In this document: positions 40,365-48,226 of the stretch, piece by piece | Layout of the letters: each line of letters starts with the position of its first letter | Numbering within the stretch: the stretch's first letter is position 1 | Program-made: the position numbers and the translations under genes | Notes under the pieces: model-generated | Seen by the model: the letters and a program-made list of their open reading frames with translations, nothing else | The model's database searches: none | What the model was told of the DNA's origin: nothing | Assembly (NCBI GenBank): GCA_019635715.1 | Contig: JAHBYY010000027.1 | Location: 1-52,142 of the forward strand | Reading direction: 5' to 3' | Source of the DNA: Rhizobiaceae bacterium | GTDB lineage: Bacteria > Pseudomonadota > Alphaproteobacteria > Rhizobiales > Rhizobiaceae | DNA: 52,142 nt

Positions 40365-40527
40365 TCCTTCCTCGGCTGCCCGTGCTTCACGTCATCGCGA
40401 TGCGATTTTCTTCGAATGGACATTGTGCGGTGCGAAAACGCTGGCATATCCTCAATCGTGCGTCGGCTTAGCTTTTCCTGCCCGGATCGCGGGCGATCCG
40501 GCGCGGATGCGTGGATGGGCCCAGATT

Positions 40528-41796
40528 ATGTTTGATGCACCGTTTGCCGCACCGGTCTGGTCTCATCCCGGACATTCATCCTGGAACGCGCCGGTCAAAG
40601 GGCCCGAATCCGTCGAGCTGGCGATCATCGGCGGCGGCGTGCAGGGTCTTTCGACGGCGCTGCATGCGGCGCGCGCCGGCATGTCGGTCCGCGTGTTCGA
40701 GGCCGGCCGCGTCGGCGAGGGTGCTTCGGGGCTCAATGGCGGGCAGGTGATCCCCGGCCTGAAGCACAACCCGAAATGGGTGGCGCGGCATTTCGGCGAT
40801 GAACTCGTGGCGTTTTCCGCATCGACCGCCGACAAGGTGTTCGACCTGATCCGTCTCGAAAACCTCGACGTTCCCCACCGGCGCAACGGCTGGATCCAGG
40901 CGTTCAGCACCAAGGCGGCGATCAAGGGCGCCAAGGCGCGCAACAAGCAGTGGAAGGCGCTGGGCGCCGACGTGATGATGCTCAGCACCGACCATGTCGA
41001 GGCGCTGACCGGATCGAGCATCTATATCGGCGGCTGGCTCGACCGGCGCGCCGGGACGATCGATCCGCTCGCCTTCACCCTGGAGCTGGCGCGCATCGCC
41101 AGCGAGGCTGGCGCGAAAGTCGTGCAGAATTCGCGCGTCGTCGGCCTGCGCAAGCAGGACGGCACCTGGCGGCTGGCGCTGCAATCCGGCATCGAGATCA
41201 CCGCAAGAAGCGTCCTCGTCGCGACGAACGCCTATTCCGACGGGCTGGTGCCCGGTCTGGCGCAGACGATCGTGCCGCTGAACTCCTTCCAGATCGCCAC
41301 CCCGCCCCTGCCCGACCGCTTCGACAGCATCATGCCGGAAGAGCGAGCCGTGTCGGATTCGCGGCGCATCCTGGTCTACTACCGAAGGACGCGCGACGGC
41401 CGGCTGATCCTGGGCGGGCGCGGCCAGATCGGTCACCCGAAAAGCGCCGGCGGCTGGGCGCATCTGGAGCGCGCCATGGCCAAGATCTTCCCCGAACTTG
41501 CCGGGATCGGCATCGAGAAGCGCTGGTTCGGGCAGGTCGCCATGACGCCGGACCACATGCCGCGCATCCACGAGCCGGAGAAGGGCCTGATCGCTGCGAT
41601 CGGTTGCAACGGCCGCGGCGTCGGCCTGATGACGGCGCTCGGCGAAAGGCTCGCGCTCTATGCGCGCGACGGCGATCCGGCGGCGCTGCCGCTGGCGATC
41701 ACGCCGATCCGACCGCTGCCGCTGCACGGCCTGCGGCGTATCGGCGCGGCCGCGGCGATCGCGGCGATGACGACCCTCGACGCCCTGGAACGCTGA
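40528..41796 (+). CDS. FAD-dependent oxidoreductase (DAO/PuuB-like)
   Basis: A 422-residue flavoprotein with N-terminal FAD fold IIGGGVQGLSTALHAARAG (GGGVQG at 35-40), ASGLNGGQVIPGL typical of gamma-glutamylputrescine oxidase-like DAO proteins, and the C-terminal flavin motif NGRGVGLMTALG. It oxidises an amine or amino acid with oxygen. ATG 40528 was chosen; ATG 40507 in frame adds 7 residues. The 163-base gap before it holds TTGTGCGGTGCGAAAACGCT, a weak promoter candidate. No partner gene identifies the substrate. Confidence 0.85.
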   Translation: MFDAPFAAPVWSHPGHSSWNAPVKGPESVELAIIGGGVQGLSTALHAARAGMSVRVFEAGRVGEGASGLNGGQVIPGLKHNPKWVARHFGDELVAFSASTADKVFDLIRLENLDVPHRRNGWIQAFSTKAAIKGAKARNKQWKALGADVMMLSTDHVEALTGSSIYIGGWLDRRAGTIDPLAFTLELARIASEAGAKVVQNSRVVGLRKQDGTWRLALQSGIEITARSVLVATNAYSDGLVPGLAQTIVPLNSFQIATPPLPDRFDSIMPEERAVSDSRRILVYYRRTRDGRLILGGRGQIGHPKSAGGWAHLERAMAKIFPELAGIGIEKRWFGQVAMTPDHMPRIHEPEKGLIAAIGCNGRGVGLMTALGERLALYARDGDPAALPLAITPIRPLPLHGLRRIGAAAAIAAMTTLDALER

Positions 41797-41897
41797 GCCG
41801 GCCGGCGCGGCATGGCGCGCCTCGCCCTCCAAATCCCGTTCCCTCCGACGCCAAGTCGCTCTACATAGCGGTGGCAGGCCAGCCGAGAGGTTAAGAG

Positions 41898-42854
41898 ATG
41901 GGCGCGACCGCCGAGGAACTGATCGATCGCCGCAGGCTGCGGCGCAAGCTGACCTTCTGGCGGATCGCCGCGTTGGCGGTGGCGGCGCTGGCGGTGATCG
42001 GGTTCGCCTCGATGCTCTACGACGACACCTTCGCCGGGAAGGCGGTCGACCACATCGCCAAGGTCAAGATCGAAGGCACGATCCTCGAGGACGAGGATCT
42101 GATCGGCCGTCTCGACGAGATGCGCAAGTCGAAGGCGGTGAAGGGCGTCATCCTGGAGATCGATTCGCCCGGCGGCACCACCGCGGGCGGCGAGGCGATC
42201 TACGAGGCGGTGCGGACCCTGGCGGCGGAGAAGCCGGTCGTCGCGCGGGTCGGGACCCTGGCCGCCTCGGCCGGCTACATGATCGCCAGCGCCAGCGACC
42301 ACATCGTGGCGCGCCAGTCGTCGATCGTCGGCTCGATCGGCGTTCTGGTGCAGTTCCCCGACGTGACCGGGCTGATGGACAAGCTCGGCGTCAAGCTCGA
42401 ATCGATCAAGTCGTCGCCGCTCAAGGCGGAGCCCTCGCCCTTCAACCCGACGACCGACGAAGAACGCGCCATGATGCGCGCCATGATCCTCGACAGCTAC
42501 GACTGGTTCGTCGGGCTGGTGCAGGAACGGCGGCCGCTGAGCCGCGAGGAGGCCCTGGCGCTGGCCGACGGCTCCGTCTTCACCGGACGGCAGGCCCTGG
42601 CGCGCAAGCTGGTCGACGCGCTCGGCGGCGAGACCGAGGCGATCGGCTGGCTCGCCACGAAGGGGGTTCCGGAGACACTTTCGGTCATCGAATGGAAGCC
42701 CCGCGACAGCGGCAGCGGCCTGCTGTTCGGCCGTGCCCTCGGCCAGGCCGCGGCGCGGGCGATCGGCCTGCCGGAAGCCGGCGACGATCTCCTGAAGGCG
42801 AGCGGGGCGGACCGCTTGTTCCTTGACGGTCTCGTGTCGCTCTGGCACCCTTGA
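41898..42854 (+). CDS. sppA: Signal peptide peptidase SppA, short form
   Basis: A 318-residue inner-membrane serine protease of family S49 that clears cleaved signal peptides. One membrane helix at about 22-41 (WRIAALAVAALAVIGFASML). The serine nucleophile is S124 (LAASAGYMIAS) and the general-base lysine K176 (IKSSPLKAEPSP), the Ser/Lys dyad in usual spacing. GxGV-like SIGSIGVL is also seen as IVGSIGVL. It begins with ATG at 41898 after AGAGGTTAAGAG. Next to ihfB as in many alphaproteobacteria. Confidence 0.93.
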   Translation: MGATAEELIDRRRLRRKLTFWRIAALAVAALAVIGFASMLYDDTFAGKAVDHIAKVKIEGTILEDEDLIGRLDEMRKSKAVKGVILEIDSPGGTTAGGEAIYEAVRTLAAEKPVVARVGTLAASAGYMIASASDHIVARQSSIVGSIGVLVQFPDVTGLMDKLGVKLESIKSSPLKAEPSPFNPTTDEERAMMRAMILDSYDWFVGLVQERRPLSREEALALADGSVFTGRQALARKLVDALGGETEAIGWLATKGVPETLSVIEWKPRDSGSGLLFGRALGQAAARAIGLPEAGDDLLKASGADRLFLDGLVSLWHP

Positions 42855-42934
42855 GCAACGATCCGCATTTGCAAACGCGAATAATTTCAGTCTGATACCG
42901 ACAATAAACGATAAATTATCCGGGGACGACGCTC

Positions 42935-43219
42935 ATGATAAAATCCGAACTGGTGCAGATCATCGCCGCGCGGAATCCGCACCTTTTCCTGCGCGACGTG
43001 GAAAACATCATCGGTGCGATCTTCGACGAGATCAGCGACGCGCTCGCCGAGGGAAACAGGGTCGAGCTGCGCGGCTTCGGAGCCTTCTCGGTCAAGCACC
43101 GTCCGTCGCGCACCGGCCGCAACCCGCGCACCGGCGACGCCGTCGAGGTCGAGGAAAAATGGGTGCCCTTCTTCAAGACGGGCAAGGAACTGCGCGAGCG
43201 GCTGAACGCCGACAAATAA
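42935..43219 (+). CDS. ihfB: Integration host factor subunit beta
   Basis: A 94-residue DNA-bending protein of the HU/IHF family. The signature [20 protein letters not shown] (about 48-67) contains the beta-arm with the Pro that inserts in DNA. The N-terminus [20 protein letters not shown] is specific for IHF-beta. With IHF-alpha (not in the window) it bends DNA in transcription, replication and recombination. ATG at 42935 after GGGGACG. 80 bases after sppA. Confidence 0.95.
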   Translation: MIKSELVQIIAARNPHLFLRDVENIIGAIFDEISDALAEGNRVELRGFGAFSVKHRPSRTGRNPRTGDAVEVEEKWVPFFKTGKELRERLNADK

Positions 43220-43256
43220 GCCGCGAGCCCGAGCACAACCACATAGCGAACATGCC

Positions 43257-43598
43257 ATGATCAACCGCCTCGTCATTGTCCTGATCTTCGTGCCCGTCGC
43301 GATCGTGCTGATCGCGCTCGCCGTGGCGAACCGCGGCGCCGTCGCGTTCACGCTCGACCCGTTCAATCCGGGCAATCCGGCGCTGACCCTGGCGCTGCCG
43401 CTGTTCGTCCTGCTGTTCGCGGCGTTCGGGGCGGGCATGATCGTCGGCAGCATCGCGACATGGCTCAAGCAGGGTCGCTATCGCAAGCTGGCCCGCCAGC
43501 GCAGCCTGGAGGCGCAGGCGGCGCGCGAGCGGGCGGCGCGCGAGCAGAGAATGGCGAAAACGGCCATGCCGGCGCTGGCCAGGCCCGGCCTGGGCTGA
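43257..43598 (+). CDS. LapA domain (DUF1049) membrane protein
   Basis: A 113-residue inner-membrane protein with two membrane segments (about 5-24 and 43-70) and a charged coiled-coil tail (RYRKLARQRSLEAQAARERA). This is the LapA layout; E. coli LapA works with LapB to control LpxC and lipopolysaccharide amount. It follows ihfB by 37 bases, an order widespread in proteobacteria. Here no lapB lies next to it. Confidence 0.88.
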   Translation: MINRLVIVLIFVPVAIVLIALAVANRGAVAFTLDPFNPGNPALTLALPLFVLLFAAFGAGMIVGSIATWLKQGRYRKLARQRSLEAQAARERAAREQRMAKTAMPALARPGLG

Positions 43599-43633
43599 GC
43601 GGCGGCGCTCCGCCTCAGACCCGAGGGATCAGG

Positions 43634-44608
43634 ATGAAGATCATCTCCGCGGCCGAAATCGACCGGGCTCTGACCTTTCCGGGGCTGGTCGACCGGCTCG
43701 AAGCGGCCTTTCGCGAGGGCGCCGTCCAGCCGGTGCGGCATCATCACACGGTGGAGCGGCCGGACGGCGCGGCCTCGACGCTTCTCCTGATGCCGGCGTG
43801 GACCGACTTTCCGGCGGCGGGCACGTCGGACGGCGGCTATGTCGGCGTGAAGATCGTCACGGTCTCGCCCGACAACAACGCCATCGGCAAGCCGGCGGTG
43901 ATGGGCGTCTACCTGCTGCTCGACGGCAGGACCGGCGAGCCGCTGGCGCTGATCGACGGGCAAAGGCTGACGCAATGGCGCACCGCCTGCGCCTCGGCAC
44001 TCGCCGCGCGCTATCTGGCGCGGCCGGATGCCTCGCGGCTGCTGGTCATCGGCGCCGGGGCGCTGTGCCCGTTCCTGGCACGGGCGCATTGCGCCGTCCG
44101 GCCGATCCGGGAGATCCGGATCTGGAACCGGACGCCGGCCAACGCCGAAACGGCGGCGGCGGCGCTGCGCGACAGCGGCCTGGACGTGTCGGTCGCGGAC
44201 GACCTGCACGACGCCATCGGCTGGGCCGACATCGTCTCGTCGGCGACGATCTCGACCAGCCCGCTGGTGGCCGGCTCCGCCCTGAAGCCCGGCGTCCATG
44301 TCGACCTCGTCGGCGGCTTCACCCCGGCGATGCGGGAGGCCGACGACGCGGCGATCGCGGCCGCCCGCGTCTACGTCGACACCCGCGCCGGGGCGACGAA
44401 GGAGGCCGGCGACATCGTCCAGCCGCTGACATCCGGCGTGCTGGCGGCCGACGCCATCGTCGCCGACCTGTACGAACTGGCGCGCGCCCGAAAGTCGGGA
44501 CGTGGGTCGGCGGACGAGATCACGCTGTTCAAGTCCGTCGGCGCCGCGCTGGAGGATCTGGCCGCGGGCATCGCGGTCTACGAGGCGCGGGCTGGCGGCG
44601 CGGCCTGA
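43634..44608 (+). CDS. Ornithine cyclodeaminase/mu-crystallin family protein
   Basis: A 324-residue NAD(P)-dependent enzyme of the OCD_Mu_crystallin family. Blocks: MKIISAAEIDRALTFPGLVD, then GYVGVKIVTVSPDN, RTACASALAARYL and the Rossmann part LLVIGAGALCPFLARAHCAV. Members deaminate ornithine to proline or reduce delta-1-pyrroline-2-carboxylate and related ketimines; ornithine specificity is not shown here. ATG at 43634 with GAGG about 10 bases upstream. Its last 31 bases overlap the convergent REase/HEPN gene. Confidence 0.9.
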   Translation: MKIISAAEIDRALTFPGLVDRLEAAFREGAVQPVRHHHTVERPDGAASTLLLMPAWTDFPAAGTSDGGYVGVKIVTVSPDNNAIGKPAVMGVYLLLDGRTGEPLALIDGQRLTQWRTACASALAARYLARPDASRLLVIGAGALCPFLARAHCAVRPIREIRIWNRTPANAETAAAALRDSGLDVSVADDLHDAIGWADIVSSATISTSPLVAGSALKPGVHVDLVGGFTPAMREADDAAIAAARVYVDTRAGATKEAGDIVQPLTSGVLAADAIVADLYELARARKSGRGSADEITLFKSVGAALEDLAAGIAVYEARAGGAA

Positions 44609-45237
44609 TCTCTTAGAGATTCCAAGATGGCCAAGAAGGCCCTAACATCATCCTTGTCAGCGACAGTCATCAGTTCGCCGTGGATAATGGAATTTCGGAC
44701 CTTTGCCAGCCTACGCAGAAGCGCCTCATCTTCGATCGTGACGAAACCTTGAGAAACCAAGATTTGAATCAGGCGGCCGGGCGACTGTGGTCGCTGAAAT
44801 TCACTTGGGACAATTCGTCGCGCGAGTGCCTCGAACGCACCCCATGCAAGCAACAATGCCGGGGCCGCCTCCGCTGAAGACAGTACATTTCGAATACTCT
44901 TTAGCGCTGAATCGATATATTCGAGCGGGACATACTCGATAACTCTCGATCTCACTCCCCGGTCGAACAAGACCAACAGTTCCCAGTCCGGGAGCTTCTT
45001 GACTTCCTGGTGAAGCCTTTTCAATCGTTCGGCGCTATCGGCTCCTTCGGTCACCACCTCGATGAGATACTTCGGCTCGCGCCCAATCGCCACCGCATCG
45101 GGTTGAAACTCCCGAAGCGTCTTTGGAAGAAACGTGTTCCCCTGCCGATAGATAGTATAACCGCGTTCGATCAGGCGACGCGTCTCGGCGGCGAGAACCT
45201 CCTGTTCCACCGATGAAACCGAGTGCTCCGTCCTCAT
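44578..45237 (-). CDS. Two-domain protein: degenerate REase-like fold plus HEPN RxxxxH domain
   Basis: A 219-residue protein without a clear named family. Residues about 10-100 look like a PD-(D/E)xK/archaeal-Holliday-junction-resolvase-like domain: QPDAVAIGREPKYLIEVVTE gives the PD aspartate D47 and E60, but the catalytic Lys expected two residues after E60 is Val, so cleavage is doubtful. Residues about 125-210 are helical and carry RNSIIH (R181 to H186), the RxxxxH signature of HEPN RNases and toxins. The start codon overlaps the RusA stop as ATGA. Base use is lower in GC than flanking genes. The last about 10 residues (QAAPPARAS) come from sequence antisense to the ocd gene. A defence or toxin role is inferred. 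Confidence 0.65.
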   Translation of the reverse strand: MRTEHSVSSVEQEVLAAETRRLIERGYTIYRQGNTFLPKTLREFQPDAVAIGREPKYLIEVVTEGADSAERLKRLHQEVKKLPDWELLVLFDRGVRSRVIEYVPLEYIDSALKSIRNVLSSAEAAPALLLAWGAFEALARRIVPSEFQRPQSPGRLIQILVSQGFVTIEDEALLRRLAKVRNSIIHGELMTVADKDDVRAFLAILESLRDQAAPPARAS

Positions 45238-45644
45238 TGCAAGTCCTCGAATGGATCGGTCGAGATACGGATGTAGAGCTTCGGCTTCTCTGCCGCAATC
45301 ACGTCCGCCAGGGTTTCGCTGGCAGATCCGAAGACAAAGATACGATTCGGCTCAAATTTCTGTACGACTACCCTCTCGACCTGATGATCATCGGAATAAA
45401 TCCAGTTGTTGAATGCATCCAAGATCGGCTTCACGATATTGTCGATGTCGCCTTCCATGGGCTCGGCGGGAAAATAGAAGACCGTAACGGAGATCGGGGC
45501 CACTGTAGCCCAATGGCCTTCCGCAAGCAGCGGCCTGGAAGCCGTCTTCAGGAACTCCTTCCAGACTGCGCGGGAGCGTGCGGAGGCCCCGAGCGAGACC
45601 GGGGTACCTGAAACGACAATCTCCAGCGGAAATTCGGGCTCCAT
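45234..45644 (-). CDS. RusA family Holliday-junction resolvase
   Basis: A 136-residue member of the RusA endonuclease family that cuts four-way DNA junctions in phages and mobile elements. The active-site pattern is GDIDNIVKPILDAFNNWIYS with D66, D68 and K72, the same spacing as D70, D72 and K76 of E. coli RusA, followed by SDDHQV (D85/D86). The ATG at 45644 has a G7 tract and TTGACA-like sequence upstream (minus strand); another ATG 7 residues earlier is possible. The gene overlaps the following REase/HEPN gene by ATGA. RusA is normally a phage gene, but here no other phage genes are seen. Confidence 0.87.
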   Translation of the reverse strand: MEPEFPLEIVVSGTPVSLGASARSRAVWKEFLKTASRPLLAEGHWATVAPISVTVFYFPAEPMEGDIDNIVKPILDAFNNWIYSDDHQVERVVVQKFEPNRIFVFGSASETLADVIAAEKPKLYIRISTDPFEDLQ

Positions 45645-45772
45645 TACCCCCCCAAAGTGTGTCAATTTAGAAGCAATCCTCCCGCTTCATCAAGGCGCAT
45701 CCAGCAGGTGCCCTACATTGCCGGGCGCGTTGCGCTGTGGCAGAAGCGCAGCATGCTGGACGGAGTTTTCGC

Positions 45773-46807
45773 TTGAAATCCTCGCGCGAGAGGCGCCGTG
45801 GTCAACCTGGTTCAAGAGATGCGGGGGCGCTTGCCGGATCCTGTACGGACCGGGCCGAGCCGGGGGCTGCGGAAGCTTTCCCCTCGCATTTGTCGCGCCG
45901 CGCCGGCGCACTGCCCGCCGAGCGCCTGCCGGTCATCCTCGAAGTCCTGCCGAACGACGACTACGCATTGATCGACAGCGGCGACGGCGAGAAGCTGGAG
46001 CGCTACGGGCCGCTGCGCATCGTCCGCCCCGAGGGCCAGGCGATCTGGCGGCGCGCTCTGCCCGAGAGCGAATGGCGCAAGGCGGACGCCGTGTTCACCG
46101 GCGATACCGACGAGGAGGGCATGGGGCGCTGGCGCTTTCCGCGCGCGCCGCTCGGCGAGACCTGGCCGATGCGCCATGACGGCATCGACTATCTCGGCCG
46201 CTTCACCTCCTTCCGGCATGTCGGCGTGTTCCCCGAACAGGCGACCCACTGGGACCACATGGCCATGCTGATCCGGGATGCCAAGCGGCCGGTCAAGGTG
46301 CTCAACCTGTTCGGCTATACCGGCCTCGCCTCGCTGGTCGCGGCGCGCGCCGGGGCGGAAGTCACCCATGTCGACGCCTCCAGGAAGGCGATCGGCTGGG
46401 CCCGCGAGAACCAGGAAATGGCGCGGCTCGCCGACCGGCCCATCCGCTGGATCTGCGAGGATGCCATGAAGTTTGCCGAGCGCGAGGAACGGCGCGGCAG
46501 CCGCTACGACATCGTGCTGTTCGACCCGCCGGCCTATGGACGCGGGCCGAAGGGCGAAGTGTGGCAGTTGTTCGAGGATCTGCCGCGTCTGGCCGAACTC
46601 TGCCGCGCCATCCTGACACCCAGGCCGCTCGCGGTGGTGCTCACCGCCTATTCGATCCGCGCCTCCTTCTTCGCCATCCACGCCCTGATGCGCGACACCT
46701 TCGCCGGCATGGGCGGGCGCGTCGAATCCGGCGAACTGGTCATCCGCGAGGAGGCGGCGGGCCGGGCGCTCTCCACCTCGCTGTTCTCGCGGTGGCTGGC
46801 AGCATGA
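45773..46807 (+). CDS. Class I SAM-dependent rRNA methyltransferase (RlmI-like)
   Basis: A 344-residue methyltransferase of the RlmI/YccW-like group that modifies cytosine in rRNA. The SAM site is VLNLFGYTGLASLVAARAGA with VTHVDASRKAI following, and the catalytic loop is FDPPAYGRG. Chosen start is TTG 45773, with GGAG at 45762-45765; the family-conserved part begins at ERLPVILEVLPNDDYALIDS, so a later start is possible. There is no N-terminal PUA domain as in E. coli RlmI. Stop and next start share ATGA. Confidence 0.84.
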   Translation: MKSSRERRRGQPGSRDAGALAGSCTDRAEPGAAEAFPSHLSRRAGALPAERLPVILEVLPNDDYALIDSGDGEKLERYGPLRIVRPEGQAIWRRALPESEWRKADAVFTGDTDEEGMGRWRFPRAPLGETWPMRHDGIDYLGRFTSFRHVGVFPEQATHWDHMAMLIRDAKRPVKVLNLFGYTGLASLVAARAGAEVTHVDASRKAIGWARENQEMARLADRPIRWICEDAMKFAEREERRGSRYDIVLFDPPAYGRGPKGEVWQLFEDLPRLAELCRAILTPRPLAVVLTAYSIRASFFAIHALMRDTFAGMGGRVESGELVIREEAAGRALSTSLFSRWLAA

Positions 46808-47658
46808 CGGCGGAGCGCAGCGGCGCGCCGGGGCGCGTCAGGGAGGTCAGCAGCCTCGCCAACCCGCTGGTGAAGGACATCAAGGCGCTGGCGCTGAAGA
46901 AATTCCGCGACGCGCAGAACGCCTTCATGGCCGAAGGGCTGAAGCTCATCATCGACGCGCTGGACCTCGGATGGACGATCCGCACTCTGGTCTTCGCCAA
47001 GTCGAGCCTCGGCAATCCGCTGGTCGAAAAGGCGGCGGCCCGGACGGTCGCAGCCGGCGGCACCGTCCTGGAAGTCCCCGAGAAGGTGCTGGCGGCCATC
47101 ACCCGCCGCGACAATCCGCAGATGGTCGTCGGAGTGTTCGAACAGCGCTGGCAGCCGCTGAAATCGATCGCGCCGGCCACCGGGGACGTCTGGGTGGCGC
47201 TCGACCGGGTGCGCGACCCCGGCAATCTCGGCACGATCATCCGCACGGTCGACGCCGTCGGCGCCCGTGGCGTCATCCTCGTCGGCGAAACCACCGATCC
47301 GTTCGCGGTGGAGACGGTGCGGGCGACGATGGGCTCGATCTTCGCCGTTCCGGTGGCGCGCGCCAGCCAGGAGGCCTTTCTCACCTGGCGCAAAGGCTTT
47401 TCCGGCATTGTCGCCGGAACGCATCTCAAGGGCGCGGTCGACTATCGCGGTCCGGACTATGGCAGGCGCCCGGTCGTGCTGCTGATGGGCAACGAGCAGC
47501 AGGGATTGCCGGAGGTGCTGGCCGGCGCCTGCGATCTGCTGCTGCGCATCCCGCAGGTCGGCCGCGCCGATTCGCTCAACCTCGCGGTCGCCACCGGCAT
47601 CATGCTGTTCGAGATCCGCCGCGCCGCGCTGAAGCTCGACGGAACCGATACGCGATGA
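46804..47658 (+). CDS. TrmH family (SPOUT) RNA 2'-O-methyltransferase
   Basis: A 284-residue SPOUT methyltransferase. The N-terminal substrate-binding part (SSLANPLVKDIKALALKKFR) is followed by the knot domain with DRVRDPGNLGTIIRTVDA, LLMGNEQQGLPE and RIPQVGRADSLNLAVATGI, motifs 1-3 of TrmH/RlmB enzymes that methylate ribose in rRNA or tRNA. ATG at 46804 overlaps the previous stop (ATGA), and its own stop overlaps the lspA start. Target base unknown. Confidence 0.92.
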   Translation: MTAERSGAPGRVREVSSLANPLVKDIKALALKKFRDAQNAFMAEGLKLIIDALDLGWTIRTLVFAKSSLGNPLVEKAAARTVAAGGTVLEVPEKVLAAITRRDNPQMVVGVFEQRWQPLKSIAPATGDVWVALDRVRDPGNLGTIIRTVDAVGARGVILVGETTDPFAVETVRATMGSIFAVPVARASQEAFLTWRKGFSGIVAGTHLKGAVDYRGPDYGRRPVVLLMGNEQQGLPEVLAGACDLLLRIPQVGRADSLNLAVATGIMLFEIRRAALKLDGTDTR

Positions 47659-48146
47659 CGGCGGCCCGCCTGTTCTATCCCGGCATCGCCCTCATCGGCA
47701 TCGCGCTCGACCAGTGGATCAAGTGGCTGGTCGAGACCAGGCTGGTCATGCACGAGGCGGTGGAGCTCCTGCCATTTCTCGCGCTCTACCGGACCTACAA
47801 CACCGGCGTGGCCTTCTCGATGTTCTCCTGGGTCGGGGACAAGGGGCTGATCGCCGTCTCGCTCGGCGTCATCGCCTTCGTGCTCTATCTCGCCATTCGC
47901 TCGGAAGCCGGCCAGACCCTGGCGCGCCTCGGCTTCGCGCTGATCATCGGCGGGGCGATCGGCAATCTGATCGACCGGGCCGCCTACGGCCATGTCGTCG
48001 ACTATATCTACTTCCACACGCCGGTCTGGTCGTTCGCCGTCTTCAACCTTGCCGACGTCTTCATCTCGGTCGGGGCGTTCGCGGTGGCGGCCCAGGAACT
48101 GCTCAACTGGCGCAGCGCGCCGCGGGACGACGCCGCGCCGGATTGA
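47655..48146 (+). CDS. lspA: Lipoprotein signal peptidase (signal peptidase II)
   Basis: A 163-residue inner-membrane aspartyl protease that removes signal peptides from lipoproteins after diacylglycerol is attached. Four membrane segments; the catalytic aspartates are D116 (AYGHVVDYI after GNLIDR) and D134 (FNLADVFIS). ATG at 47655 is coupled to the TrmH gene by ATGA, forming the third link of the chain 45773-48146. Confidence 0.96.
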   Translation: MTAARLFYPGIALIGIALDQWIKWLVETRLVMHEAVELLPFLALYRTYNTGVAFSMFSWVGDKGLIAVSLGVIAFVLYLAIRSEAGQTLARLGFALIIGGAIGNLIDRAAYGHVVDYIYFHTPVWSFAVFNLADVFISVGAFAVAAQELLNWRSAPRDDAAPD

Positions 48147-48226
48147 GTGCCGGAATCGTCCAGTCCGCTAAAATTCGACCGATCGCAAAAACCGGCCCGA
48201 AGGAGCTGCCGTCGTAAGAGAGCGGC

